From Bacillota bacterium (GTDB lineage: Bacteria; Bacillota; Clostridia; Lachnospirales; Lachnospiraceae): a DNA stretch of 64,000 bases. The notes under the pieces are model-generated. The model searched no databases, was not told the DNA's origin, and saw only the letters and a program-made list of their open reading frames with translations. This document shows positions 25,710 to 34,746 of the stretch, in pieces; the stretch's first letter is position 1; every line of letters starts with the position of its first letter. The position numbers were made by a program, and so were the translations under genes. The stretch lies in NCBI GenBank assembly GCA_023387655.1, contig JAEWHR010000183.1, positions 3,721-67,720 on the forward strand, written 5' to 3'.

Positions 25710-27281
25710 TCATCCTATTTTAGGTACAGAAGAGAGCAATTGCTTCGTATATTCATGGGTAGGATTTTGAAATACCTCTTCGGTTCTTCCACTTTCTACG
25801 ATTTCTCCCTGATACATTACACATACTCTGTCACACATGGAATGAACCACTCCCATATCATGAGAGATAAACAAATAAGACAATTGAAACTCTTCTTTTA
25901 AATCTTTTAACAATTGAAGTACTTGAGCTTGCACTGTTACATCTAGAGCGGATACTGGCTCATCTAGCACCACAAATTTAGGATGTAAAATCATCGCCCG
26001 TGCGATTGCAACTCGTTGGCGTTGTCCACCACTTAAGTCTTTTGGATATCGTTTCTTATACTCGATAGGAAGATTAACTTTTTGTAAGATTTCCTCCACT
26101 CGTTGTTCTCTTTCTCGTTTAGACAACGTTTTTTGCAATTTTAGTGGTTCTTCTAATAACCAACCAATTCGCTTACTAGGATTTAAGCTACCATAGGGAT
26201 CTTGAAATACCATCTGTGGCTTTTCCTCTCTTAGTGATATCTGGCCTTTCACATCGTTTACTAATCCCGTGATAGCTTTTGCTAAGGTTGATTTTCCACA
26301 GCCACTTTCTCCGACGATTCCTACACTTTCTCCTTCCAATACCTCTAGAGAAACTCCTTTTACAACTTCTTTTCGTTGCCTTTTTTGAAATAATTTTTTA
26401 TCGCTTTCCGTATAATAGACTTTAAGATCCTTAATCTCTAAAATTCGGTTTACCTTTGATGCATCTATAAAATCCGGTGCTAAGGAAGTGTCATGCACCA
26501 TTTCTGCTGCAGCAAGAAGTTTTTTTGTGTACTCTTCTTTAGGACTATCAAATATTTCTCTACTTTCCCCAGTTTCTACTATCCGACCATCATACATAAC
26601 AATAAGTCTATCACATAGATTCCTGACTACCGTTAAATCATGGGATATAAATAGTATTGTTGTCCCATGCTTTTGATTCAATTCTTTTAATAAGTCTAAT
26701 ATCTTAGCTTGTATTGTAACATCAAGAGCTGTCGTAGGTTCATCCGCAATCAATAATCTAGGTTTACAAATCATTGCCATAGCAATCATAATACGCTGTC
26801 TCATACCACCTGACAGCTGATGAGGATATTTCGTATAAAGGAGTTCTGGATTTTTTAAACCTACTTCTCTCATCATCTCATAGACAGAGGTTTTTCTTTC
26901 TTCCTTCGATTTCTTTGTGTGAAGAAGAAGCATTTCCTCTATTTGTACGCCAACCGTTAATACAGGGTTTAGTGAGGTCATAGGTTCTTGAAATACCATT
27001 GATATCTCATCTCCTCGTATCTTGACCATCTCTTCCTCAGTTAACTTAGTTAAATCCATCCCGTCAAACCAGATAGACCCAGATAATTCACCACCATCCG
27101 CCAATAAACGAAGGATAGAAAGAGCTGTTACACTTTTACCAGAGCCAGATTCACCAACAACTCCTAAAATCTCACCCTGCCCAATAGTAAAAGAGATATT
27201 ATGAACTACTTCTTTTTTCTTCTTTTCACCGAAACTAATACTAAGATCTTGTATCGATAAGAGGTCTGGTTTCTTATTCAT
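25710..27281 (-). CDS. Fused double-ATPase subunit of an SBP_5-type ABC importer (DppD-DppF fusion)
   Basis: About 523 residues from ATG 27281, which follows GGAGGTACTTTCC; the ATG at 27299 lies upstream of that site. Two complete ABC domains in tandem: Walker A GESGSGKSV, signature LSGGMRQR and Walker B LLIADEPTTALD in the first; GESGCGKST, LSGGQRQR and FVVLDEPVSALD in the second. This is the YejF/GsiA arrangement. The start overlaps the end of the second permease gene by 8 bp, so translation is probably coupled. It energises uptake by the neighbouring permeases and binding protein. Confidence 0.93.
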   Translation of the reverse strand: MNKKPDLLSIQDLSISFGEKKKKEVVHNISFTIGQGEILGVVGESGSGKSVTALSILRLLADGGELSGSIWFDGMDLTKLTEEEMVKIRGDEISMVFQEPMTSLNPVLTVGVQIEEMLLLHTKKSKEERKTSVYEMMREVGLKNPELLYTKYPHQLSGGMRQRIMIAMAMICKPRLLIADEPTTALDVTIQAKILDLLKELNQKHGTTILFISHDLTVVRNLCDRLIVMYDGRIVETGESREIFDSPKEEYTKKLLAAAEMVHDTSLAPDFIDASKVNRILEIKDLKVYYTESDKKLFQKRQRKEVVKGVSLEVLEGESVGIVGESGCGKSTLAKAITGLVNDVKGQISLREEKPQMVFQDPYGSLNPSKRIGWLLEEPLKLQKTLSKREREQRVEEILQKVNLPIEYKKRYPKDLSGGQRQRVAIARAMILHPKFVVLDEPVSALDVTVQAQVLQLLKDLKEEFQLSYLFISHDMGVVHSMCDRVCVMYQGEIVESGRTEEVFQNPTHEYTKQLLSSVPKIG

Positions 27282-28074
27282 GGAAAGTACCTCCCTCATT
27301 TAATAAACTAAAACCAAGTACGGTAATCACAATCATTAGTCCTGGCGCCAATGCCATCCATGGCGCCCCAAATAAATATGTTTGAGACTCAGAAAGCATA
27401 CGACCAAGACTTGCATCTGGTGGCTGAACACCTAAACTCAAATAACTCATTCCTGCTTCCGCAAGTACAGCGTTATTAAAACCAATAGTAATTGCAGAAC
27501 GTAGTATTGCTATCGTATTCGGAAAGATATGTAGAAACATAATCCGAATGTGGCTCGCTCCTAGTAGTCTGGCACTCTTTACGTAATCCATTTCTTTTTG
27601 TATGATAAACTCACTTCTTATAACACGAGCAAAACTTGGTATGAATAAAATCCCCAAAGCTAATATAACATTGTATTTTCCAGTACCAATTATACTAACA
27701 AACACTAGTGCCAATAAAATACTTGGAAAAGAAGCCACCGCATCATTTATTCTCATAAAAACTTCGTCGACAATTCCACCAAAATAGCCGGTAACTGCAC
27801 CTATTATACAACCGAATGTCGCACCAATGATAACCGTTGCTATACCTACAAAAAATGTAGTAAACGCTCCCTCCATTACCCTGCTAAGGATATCTCTTCC
27901 CATATAATCTGTTCCAAAAAGATGAGAAAGACTAGGCGGTTGATTTTTTGCCAGAACATTCATTTCATTTGGGTCATAAGGTGTATAAAAAATTCCAACG
28001 ATAACAAGAAGCAAAGCAAACGAAACTAGGGATATCCCAACTATAAAATTAAATCGATTCTTTTGTTTTCTCAT
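27274..28074 (-). CDS. ABC importer permease, DppC/OppC type
   Basis: 266 residues with an N-terminal membrane helix, the OppC-type periplasmic segment YDPNEMNVLAKNQPPSLSHLFGTDYMGRD, and about five further helices. The EAA loop, which contacts the ATPase, is SARLLGASHIRIMFLHIFPN. Start ATG 28074 follows AAGGAG at a longer spacing. Second permease of the importer, 21 bp after the first. Confidence 0.92.
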   Translation of the reverse strand: MRKQKNRFNFIVGISLVSFALLLVIVGIFYTPYDPNEMNVLAKNQPPSLSHLFGTDYMGRDILSRVMEGAFTTFFVGIATVIIGATFGCIIGAVTGYFGGIVDEVFMRINDAVASFPSILLALVFVSIIGTGKYNVILALGILFIPSFARVIRSEFIIQKEMDYVKSARLLGASHIRIMFLHIFPNTIAILRSAITIGFNNAVLAEAGMSYLSLGVQPPDASLGRMLSESQTYLFGAPWMALAPGLMIVITVLGFSLLNEGGTFHE

Positions 28075-28095
28075 TTCCTTTGCTCCTTTTTATCG

Positions 28096-29037
28096 TCATG
28101 AAATTCTGACACGAGGGTCAACTTTTTGATAAGTCATATCTACAATAAAATTAATAATAATCACAATACCTGCAATATATAATACTGCAGCACTTACTAC
28201 AGAAAAATCTCGATTAGCGATTGCTGTCACCAACATACGTCCCATTCCAGGAAGATTAAATACCTGCTCCACTACAATACTACCTGCTAGTGCATCTGCA
28301 ATTAGCATTCCAAAAAATGTGATAACAGGAATTAACGCATTTTTAAGTACATGTTTGATCATAATCTGCTTCTTTTTTAATCCCTTACTCTTTGCAGTTC
28401 GAACATAATCGTGTGATAATTCTCTAAGTAGTGATGTTTTTAAAAACTTAGTTAACATCGCAACCTTTGGAATACTTACTGCCAAGGCCGGAAATATCAT
28501 ATAGCTTAAGAATCCACCAACATCCTGTGATATTGGTACATACCTTCCAGGAACGAACCATTTTAGTATAATACCAAAAAGTAATGTAATAATGATTCCC
28601 AAGAAAAATGGCGGAACCGCCATAAAAGTTTGACTTATAAATGTAATGAAGCGGTCAAGAAAACCGTTTTCTTTCCTAGCACATAACAAGCCTAATGGTA
28701 ACGATATTACCACCATAAAGAGAACAGACAGAGCTGCTAACCATGCTGTTACTGGAAAACGATCTGCAATTAGTGAAGCTACGCTCACATTGTATTGTGT
28801 TGATGTCCCAAAATTACCAGAAACGGCATTACCTAAAAATCTACCATATCTCACAAACATCGGGTCATTTAATCCCATTGATTCACGAAGTTCAAATAGC
28901 TGTTCCTCCGTTGCATCCATCCCAAGCTTTGCAATCGCACTATCTCCGGGAATTACTTGGAAGGCGAAAAACGTGATAAATGATACAAATAACAAGGTAA
29001 TAATGAGAGTTATCAACTTTTTTAAATAAAATTTCAT
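28096..29037 (-). CDS. ABC importer permease, DppB/OppB type
   Basis: About 313 residues from ATG 29037 (GGAG, 8 bp spacing); the upstream extension to 29124 has no ribosome binding site. OppB hallmarks: N-terminal helix, FQVIPGDSAIAKLG, ESMGLNDPMFVRYGRFL, and the EAA loop TAKSKGLKKKQIMIKHVLKN followed by NLPGMGRML. About six membrane helices. First permease of the importer; 297 bp with two hairpins separate it from the binding-protein gene upstream. Confidence 0.92.
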   Translation of the reverse strand: MKFYLKKLITLIITLLFVSFITFFAFQVIPGDSAIAKLGMDATEEQLFELRESMGLNDPMFVRYGRFLGNAVSGNFGTSTQYNVSVASLIADRFPVTAWLAALSVLFMVVISLPLGLLCARKENGFLDRFITFISQTFMAVPPFFLGIIITLLFGIILKWFVPGRYVPISQDVGGFLSYMIFPALAVSIPKVAMLTKFLKTSLLRELSHDYVRTAKSKGLKKKQIMIKHVLKNALIPVITFFGMLIADALAGSIVVEQVFNLPGMGRMLVTAIANRDFSVVSAAVLYIAGIVIIINFIVDMTYQKVDPRVRIS

Positions 29038-29148
29038 AGCGCCATCTCCTTTCCAAGTAAGACTCTTTCTTAGTATATAACTTTTGATAAAGTTCGTTTT
29101 GTAAGACAAATCGGTTATTGGCACATGTTTCTATTCCTATAACGTAGC

Positions 29149-29178
29149 TTATCAGAAGTACTATTTAACTTCTGATAA
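29149..29178 (-). repeat. Inverted repeat in the SBP-permease gap
   Basis: TTATCAGAAGT and ACTTCTGATAA, perfect 11 bp arms with an 8 bp loop; a degenerate ACTT/AAGT copy lies at about 29083-29098. Downstream of the larger hairpin at 29218-29268. Confidence 0.55.
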
Positions 29179-29217
29179 AGTTCCCGTACTTTATGCCACA
29201 AATCTTCCCCCTACGGT

Positions 29218-29268
29218 AAATCTCCATGCGTATCTTTTCTTATCAAATAAAAAGCAGCATGGAGATTT
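29218..29268 (-). repeat. Intercistronic hairpin after the binding-protein gene
   Basis: AAATCTCCATGC and GCATGGAGATTT, perfect 12 bp arms with a 27 bp loop, 66 bp after the binding-protein stop. No T tract follows on the minus strand, so it fits a 3'-stabilising element that raises binding-protein mRNA over permease mRNA, or a leaky terminator. Confidence 0.6.
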
Positions 29269-29333
29269 TCCTATAGTAGCATGAGAACAAAGTATACGAT
29301 ACTTCAAAAGTTAAGTAGTATCACTTTGTAAGC

Positions 29334-30902
29334 TTACTTGTAATATACAGTTGACATATCCTGCACATAAACAGGGTAGAACTGATAACCTGCCAATTTT
29401 TTATTTACTGCAACTAAGTTTGCTGGATCTTGAATATATACGGAAGCCACATCTTCTGTCAAAATCTTTTGTAATTGATGGTAAAGTTCCACTTTCTCCT
29501 CTTCTTTAACAGATGCATATGCTTCTTGATATAATTTATCAAACTCTTCATTGGAGTAATTTAAAAAATTATTTCGTGCTGTGGATACATAACGTTTCAC
29601 AACATCACTAGGAGAAAGGTTTGAATCAAGGCCTACAATCGTAGCCTCATAGTTTCTTTCTTTATAAACATCAGAAATCCAACTTGCCCATTCAACTAAT
29701 TTGATTTCCGCAGTAATTCCAACCTTTTTTAATTGTTCTACAATTACCTGTGCAGTATCTACATGGGCCTGATAATTCGATGGCACAGTGATTGTAAAAT
29801 GAAAACCATCTGGATAACCTGCCTCATTTAGTAATTGTTTTGCTTTTTCTATATCATAAGTGTAGTAACTAGCCAAAGTTTCATCGTAGTATTTACCGAA
29901 TCCTGGGAACATATTACTTCCGATAATCGTACCACTTCCACCTGCTACAATATCAAGTATCATCTGACGATCAATCGCATAGCAAAGTGCTTGGCGAACT
30001 TTTAAATTATCAAATGGCGCCGCTTTGTGATTTAAAAATATTCCTTGAACCAGATTCATATTACCAACTTCAATGTTGTACAAATCCCTTAACTGATTCG
30101 CTTGTTCGTAGGTTAATTGCTGAAAAATATCAATTGTTCCAGCTCTTAACTCCATGAATGCTGCATCTGTATTTGCAGAAATCTTAAACGTTACCTCATC
30201 AAGATAAGGAACTCCTTCAACATAATAGTCAGGGTTCTTTTCCATTACAATGCTTACCATTGGTGAATAGGAAATAAAACGAAACGGACCAGTACCAATT
30301 GGCTTAGTTGCCTGTTCTGTATAATCTTTTGGTATAATACTAATGGTAAAGTAAGATAGAAGCTCAATGTTAGGTTCTTTTAATTTAACTTCCACACCTT
30401 GTTTACCATCCTCAGTGGTAATCGCCTCAATGGAGTCCACACAAGAAAATACCGACTCAACTCTCACTTCTGGATCGGAAGTTTCAAGCAAGCCGGTAGC
30501 GCGTTTTAATGAATATATAACATCATCTACCGTTACAAGCGCACCATTATGGAATTTCACCCCTTCACGTAAAAGAAACGTATAGGTCATTCCATCCTCC
30601 GATATCTTATAGTCGCTTGCAACAGCAGGAACTAAATTCCCATCTTTGTCAGGCTTTACTAAGCCTTCGAAAATATTAAACAAAACTTCTTTAGTTCCTG
30701 CCGCAACTGCTTTGTGTGGGTCAAGACTATCCAAATCGTTTGTTATACCAACAATAACAGAGCCACCATTTTTTGAAGCCTCGCCGTTTTCTGCTCCCTT
30801 TTGATCATTCCCCTCGTTTTCTGTACTGCCACTGCATGCGCAGAGTGCAATCATACAACTTAGGAGAAGACCCAAAAAGAATAACTGCTTTCTTCTCTTC
30901 AT
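29334..30902 (-). CDS. Substrate-binding lipoprotein, SBP_5 (DppA/OppA-like) family
   Basis: About 522 residues from ATG 30902 (GGAGGAAATT); the frame continues to 30947 without support. Lipobox LCAC near residue 22, a Gly/Asn/Glu-rich spacer, then the SBP_5 fold: LDSLDPHKAVAAGTKEVLFNIFEGL, YKISEDGMTYTFLLREGVKFHNGA (family signature), and the late LRVRQALCYAIDR-like segment NLKVRQALCYAIDRQMI. The family binds dipeptides, oligopeptides, nickel or, in Thermotoga, cello- and other oligosaccharides. Because a cellobiose phosphorylase gene lies directly upstream, oligosaccharide binding must be considered beside peptides. Confidence 0.9.
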   Translation of the reverse strand: MKRRKQLFFLGLLLSCMIALCACSGSTENEGNDQKGAENGEASKNGGSVIVGITNDLDSLDPHKAVAAGTKEVLFNIFEGLVKPDKDGNLVPAVASDYKISEDGMTYTFLLREGVKFHNGALVTVDDVIYSLKRATGLLETSDPEVRVESVFSCVDSIEAITTEDGKQGVEVKLKEPNIELLSYFTISIIPKDYTEQATKPIGTGPFRFISYSPMVSIVMEKNPDYYVEGVPYLDEVTFKISANTDAAFMELRAGTIDIFQQLTYEQANQLRDLYNIEVGNMNLVQGIFLNHKAAPFDNLKVRQALCYAIDRQMILDIVAGGSGTIIGSNMFPGFGKYYDETLASYYTYDIEKAKQLLNEAGYPDGFHFTITVPSNYQAHVDTAQVIVEQLKKVGITAEIKLVEWASWISDVYKERNYEATIVGLDSNLSPSDVVKRYVSTARNNFLNYSNEEFDKLYQEAYASVKEEEKVELYHQLQKILTEDVASVYIQDPANLVAVNKKLAGYQFYPVYVQDMSTVYYK

Positions 30903-31260
30903 AATTTCCTCCAGTCTTAAAGTTTGTACCATGAAAAAACGGAACAAACTCTAGTTGAAAATTTGCTTTTCAACCTCAGATTATAAAATGATATTCTCTC
31001 ATTATTATGTGCAAAGCCAAATTCGTTATACAAATAGAAAACCTCACTTCGCGAACTTTTCTTTCACTGAATTAAGACAATGCTCTTGTATAAAAAACGC
31101 TATATTAAATCATAGCGTTTTAATCATATACTTAAAATTAAATTTTGGCAATAAAAATTTTAGAAAAATCCATGATAAATCATCTAAATCTTCTTATTAC
31201 TATAGAAGTTTGTAAGTTCCCATAAGTGTTGACTGATATGTAAGACTATAGAAAAAGTAA
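30903..31260 (-). other. Regulatory gap between cellobiose phosphorylase and the importer
   Basis: No gene. On the minus strand it holds a perfect TATAAT at 30980-30985 without a good -35, a hairpin GTTGAAAA/TTTTCAAC at about 30952-30972 in the presumed leader, and the palindrome at 31094-31121. The importer genes therefore probably have their own promoter here. Confidence 0.4.
31094..31121. repeat. Perfect 10 bp inverted repeat with A/T flanks
   Basis: AAAACGCTAT and ATAGCGTTTT with an 8 bp loop. It has terminator-like T tracts on both strands, yet lies beyond the cellobiose phosphorylase terminator and before the importer promoter; operator or second terminator. Confidence 0.6.
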
Positions 31261-31294
31261 CGAAAGAGAGTGCCCTTACGGACACTCTCTTTCG
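31261..31294 (-). terminator. Terminator of cellobiose phosphorylase
   Basis: Perfect 12 bp stem CGAAAGAGAGTG/CACTCTCTTTCG with a 10-base loop, followed on the minus strand by TTACTTTTT. Confidence 0.85.
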
Positions 31295-31359
31295 GATAGG
31301 AGAATCATACAATGAACTACTTGCATTGCAAATATTTCATGCGACTTGTAAGCAATTAA

Positions 31360-33855
31360 TTACCCTAAGGTGACAATAACCTTATGTTCTAATCCGTCAC
31401 CAAATACCGGAATGATATTACCATCTACTTCTTTGCCATCAACAACTAGTTTCTTCACACCCTTTGATACATGATCTGGGTTTTCTATTGTAATATCATA
31501 TCTATCTCCACGAAATTCTCGGATTATCTGATATCCCTCCCAAGCAGCTGGTATTGCTGGGTCAATCAACAAACCATCATATTCAGGCTTAATTCCAAGA
31601 ATATATTGCGATATTGCTACAAAGTTCCATGATGCTGTTCCGGTTAACCAAGAATTTTTAGCTTCTCCAAAACGTCTAGCATCTTTCCCTGCTACCATCT
31701 GTGCATAGACATAAGGCTCTAAACGATGAATTTCAGAATATTCTTCTGTGTAAGCAGGCGCAATTCTTGTATAGTAATCAAATGCCTTATCACCACGACC
31801 GACAACAGCTTCTGCACACATTATCCATGCATTATTATGACAAAATATCCCTGCGTTTTCCTTATAGCCTGCTGGATAAGTAGATATCTCTCCATATTCT
31901 ATATAATAGCGAGTAAATGCTGGATTATTTAGTACCAATCCGTATTTTGTTCCCAAACGCTCTTCCACAGAATCTAGCGCTTTTAGTGCCTTTCCATCAT
32001 CAAGTCCACATTTACCCATCACGCAAAATCCTTGTGATTCGATAAATATCTTACCTTCTTCACACTCGTCGCTACCAATTTTTCTTCCAAAATCATCATA
32101 GGCGCGTAAAAACCAAGCACCATCATAACCATGCTTCATAATCACTTCGCGCATACACTCTACTTCCTTCATGGCCCGAGTAGACTCTTCCTTGTTTCCT
32201 ACTTTCTCCATGAGGATTGCATACTCTTCACCAATATAGGTAAACATTCCTGCAATCATAACCGATTCTGCAACTTTACCGTCTTTACTTGTTGCTGTTT
32301 GGAACGATTCTCCAGGTTCCATAGAAAAACAGTTTAAATTCAAACAATCATTCCAGTCAGCACGACCTATTAATGGTAATCCATGGGGACCAAGATTTTC
32401 TATAACATGATTAAAGGCCCTCTTTAAATGATCCGACAAAGGTTTGGCAAGTTCAATTTTATTATCATAAGGAGTATTCACCTCTAAGATATCATAATCC
32501 CCAGTCTCCTTGATATAAGCTGTGACTGCTAAGATAAGCCACAATGGATCGTCATTAAAATCACCACCGATCTCATCGTTTCCTTTTTTGGTTAATGGTT
32601 GATATTGATGATACGCACCACCATCAGGTAGTTGAGTGGATGCAAGATCGATGATTCTCTCTCTTGCACGATCTGGAATCTGATGTACAAATCCAAGTAA
32701 GTCCTGATTGGAATCTCTAAATCCCATACCTCTTCCAATTCCAGATTCAAAGTATGAAGCACTCCTTGATAAATTAAAGGTAACCATACACTGATATTGA
32801 TTCCATATATTTACCATTCGATTTAATTTATCATCATGGGACTTCACATTGTATTTTGAAAGGAGTTTTTCCCAAGATTCTTTCAACTCTAAGAAAGCTT
32901 GATCTACTGCCTCTACAGTAGCATATTTTGCTATCATCTCTTCTGCTTTCTTCTTATTTATTACATTCGTACCATTCGGTGCTAAGGAGGATAATAATAA
33001 TCCCTCTGTATCTACCTGACCAACCTGATACTCCCATTTTTCTTCTAATTTATTTTCTACATAACCAAGTATAAAAACAAGATCCTTACTCTCATTGGGT
33101 TGCAAAGAAATTTCCACACAATGAGAAGCAATTGGAGACCAACCATCTGCAACGGAATTATTTGATTCTCCCCTTGCAACTACCTGTGGATTCTCAAATC
33201 CATTATAGGTACCAAGAAAGCTCTCACGGTCAGAATCAAATCCGCAAATCGGTTCATTAACAGAGTAAAACGCATAATGATCCCGTCTTTCTTTATATTC
33301 TGTCTTATGATAAATAACTGAACCCTTAATTTCTACTTCACCCGTAGAGAAATTACGTTGAAAATTAGCAGAATCATCTTGAGCATTCCATAGACACCAC
33401 TCAAGGAATGAAAACATTTTCACTTGTTTTACTTCATTACTTGTATTTGTAATCGATACTTTATGTACTTCACCATTATAATTTAATGGTACAAAGAAGG
33501 TTACCTTTGTCTCAATCCCGTTTCTCTTTCCTGTTATTTTGGTATATCCCATACCATGACGACACTCATAATAATCTAATTCCTTTTTTGCAGGAGCCCA
33601 ACCCGGTGACCAAAAATCACCATTATCATACAAGTAGTAATAACGACCACCACCAAGATCTAATGGTACATTATTATATCGAAATCTCGTGATTCTTCGA
33701 AGTTTTGCATCTTTATAGAAACTATAACCTCCAGCAGTATTGGATATCAAAGAAAAGAACGCTTGTGACCCGAGATAGTTTATCCAAGGATACGGTGTTT
33801 CAGGAGTTGTGATAACGTATTCTTTATTTAAATCATCAAAAAATCCAAATTTCAT
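31360..33855 (-). CDS. cbp: Cellobiose phosphorylase (GH94)
   Basis: 831 residues, no signal peptide, cytoplasmic. It phosphorolyses cellobiose to alpha-glucose 1-phosphate and glucose, saving ATP in cellulose fermentation. The sequence is very close to my memory of Clostridium thermocellum cellobiose phosphorylase: MKFGFFDD at the N-terminus, [66 protein letters not shown] with the general-acid Asp at about residue 503, ESQGFCVMG, and [14 protein letters not shown]. An insertion at about residues 276-298 makes it some 20 residues longer. Start ATG 33855 follows AAGGAG. Own promoter and terminator; the downstream importer could supply substrate. Confidence 0.97.
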   Translation of the reverse strand: MKFGFFDDLNKEYVITTPETPYPWINYLGSQAFFSLISNTAGGYSFYKDAKLRRITRFRYNNVPLDLGGGRYYYLYDNGDFWSPGWAPAKKELDYYECRHGMGYTKITGKRNGIETKVTFFVPLNYNGEVHKVSITNTSNEVKQVKMFSFLEWCLWNAQDDSANFQRNFSTGEVEIKGSVIYHKTEYKERRDHYAFYSVNEPICGFDSDRESFLGTYNGFENPQVVARGESNNSVADGWSPIASHCVEISLQPNESKDLVFILGYVENKLEEKWEYQVGQVDTEGLLLSSLAPNGTNVINKKKAEEMIAKYATVEAVDQAFLELKESWEKLLSKYNVKSHDDKLNRMVNIWNQYQCMVTFNLSRSASYFESGIGRGMGFRDSNQDLLGFVHQIPDRARERIIDLASTQLPDGGAYHQYQPLTKKGNDEIGGDFNDDPLWLILAVTAYIKETGDYDILEVNTPYDNKIELAKPLSDHLKRAFNHVIENLGPHGLPLIGRADWNDCLNLNCFSMEPGESFQTATSKDGKVAESVMIAGMFTYIGEEYAILMEKVGNKEESTRAMKEVECMREVIMKHGYDGAWFLRAYDDFGRKIGSDECEEGKIFIESQGFCVMGKCGLDDGKALKALDSVEERLGTKYGLVLNNPAFTRYYIEYGEISTYPAGYKENAGIFCHNNAWIMCAEAVVGRGDKAFDYYTRIAPAYTEEYSEIHRLEPYVYAQMVAGKDARRFGEAKNSWLTGTASWNFVAISQYILGIKPEYDGLLIDPAIPAAWEGYQIIREFRGDRYDITIENPDHVSKGVKKLVVDGKEVDGNIIPVFGDGLEHKVIVTLG

Positions 33856-33908
33856 GCGAATTCTCCTTTATTAATCTTGGTGATAATAATATTGTAAGTT
33901 TATGAAAG

Positions 33909-33923
33909 ATGTTTACGAAACAT
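33909..33923 (-). promoter_or_regulatory. Operator-like palindrome in the cbp leader
   Basis: ATGTTT-N3-AAACAT, a perfect inverted repeat 20-35 bases after the predicted transcription start of cbp. Related ACGAAA palindromes lie upstream at 34035-34047 and 34078-34092. The position fits a repressor that blocks elongation. Confidence 0.5.
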
Positions 33924-33950
33924 TTTAGTGAGTGTAATTCCCCTTAATCC

Positions 33951-33979
33951 ATTATATAACAAGATTACGCAAGAGTAAA
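33951..33979 (-). promoter_or_regulatory. Promoter of cellobiose phosphorylase
   Basis: Minus strand TTTACT (33974-33979), 17 bp spacer, perfect TATAAT (33951-33956); leader of about 90 bases. Confidence 0.65.
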
Positions 33980-34034
33980 TTGAATTAATCCACAAAAACA
34001 AAGGTGTTTCCTTGTGAAAACTACACTAACATTT

Positions 34035-34092
34035 ACGAAAATTTCGTTAAAATCTATTTACGTGCTTGATTTTTATAACGAAACTTTTTCGT
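34035..34092. promoter_or_regulatory. Two ACGAAA palindromes upstream of the cbp promoter
   Basis: ACGAAA-A-TTTCGT at 34035-34047 and ACGAAA-CTT-TTTCGT at 34078-34092. The same half-site occurs in the palindrome at 33909-33923. Candidate binding sites for one regulator. Confidence 0.45.
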
Positions 34093-34232
34093 CTTATAGG
34101 AAAATCTCATTAACTTTCGAACATAGTACTTGTATTTTTGAAAGAAATTACGCTATAGTTTCATACTGACATAATAGTATTATACCGATGGTTCCTAGTA
34201 TCCTATGCATCATATCACTAAACCCGATACAA

Positions 34233-34386
34233 AAATAAGCGCATTACATCATTGACACCTTACATTATAAATAAACGCATTATATCACTAACACCTTACA
34301 TCATAAATAACGCATTATATCACCAGTACCTTACACAATAAATAAACGTGTATATCACTAACACCTTACATCATAAATAAACGTAC
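34233..34386. repeat. 35-36 bp tandem array, four degenerate units
   Basis: Units of the form AAATAAACGCATTATATCAC followed by TAACACCTTACATCAT, separated by one to a few substitutions and single-base indels. Located between the divergent cbp and uraA promoters. Confidence 0.75.
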
Positions 34387-34481
34387 TATTTTCAGATAAT
34401 ATGACTTATGCTTGCATTAAAGTATTACTTTTTTAAAAAATCACTACAATGTTTCATCTTTTTAATTTCTTGTTTTTCTGG

Positions 34482-34510
34482 TTGACAAAGAAAATAAGAT
34501 AAGCTACTAT
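34482..34510 (+). promoter_or_regulatory. Promoter of uraA
   Basis: TTGACA (34482-34487), 17 bp spacer, TACTAT (34505-34510). Predicted start near 34517, leaving a leader of about 230 bases before uraA. Confidence 0.8.
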
Positions 34511-34567
34511 AGTCTACGGTACATACACCGGCAACAATTTCTGATGATTAAAGTATAGGAGCTACTT

Positions 34568-34642
34568 ATGAAAAAAATATTTTTTTGTAAAAACAGAATA
34601 CCGAATCTTAGTCCAGAAAAGTCGATTTGTCGGCATTTTTAA
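34568..34642 (+). CDS. Putative 24-residue leader peptide of uraA
   Basis: An ATG with an excellent ribosome binding site (AGGAG, 6 bp spacing) opens a 24-codon ORF starting MKKIFFCKNR and ending SICRHF. Its end overlaps a small hairpin (GTCGA-TTTG-TCGGC) followed by ATTTTT, and a second terminator-like element follows at 34687-34710. The ORF includes the runs AAAAAAATA and TTTTTTTG. The layout resembles a transcription attenuator in which leader translation is coupled to termination, as in pyrBI of E. coli, which would suit a uracil transporter. No homology is known to me; this may be a chance ORF. Confidence 0.45.
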   Translation: MKKIFFCKNRIPNLSPEKSICRHF

Positions 34643-34686
34643 AGTCTTTCATTTTCTTTTAAATGATAGGCTTATTTTTATGTCCC

Positions 34687-34710
34687 AAAGACCCTTAGTA
34701 GGTTTTTTTT
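34687..34710 (+). terminator. Terminator-like element in the uraA leader
   Basis: AAAGACC and GGTTTTT close a 7-base loop, followed by an uninterrupted run of eight T residues, 37 bases before the uraA start. The stem is weak (one G-U pair), as expected for a conditional terminator. Confidence 0.5.
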
Positions 34711-34746
34711 AACAATCAATAACAAATTACTATGGAGGAAAAAGAA

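Noticed and set aside
34511..34746. Purine or classic PyrR-controlled leader for uraA
   Set aside because: The conserved purine-aptamer core is absent and the PyrR-like segment has mismatches in the binding loop, so I describe it only as an attenuator-like leader.
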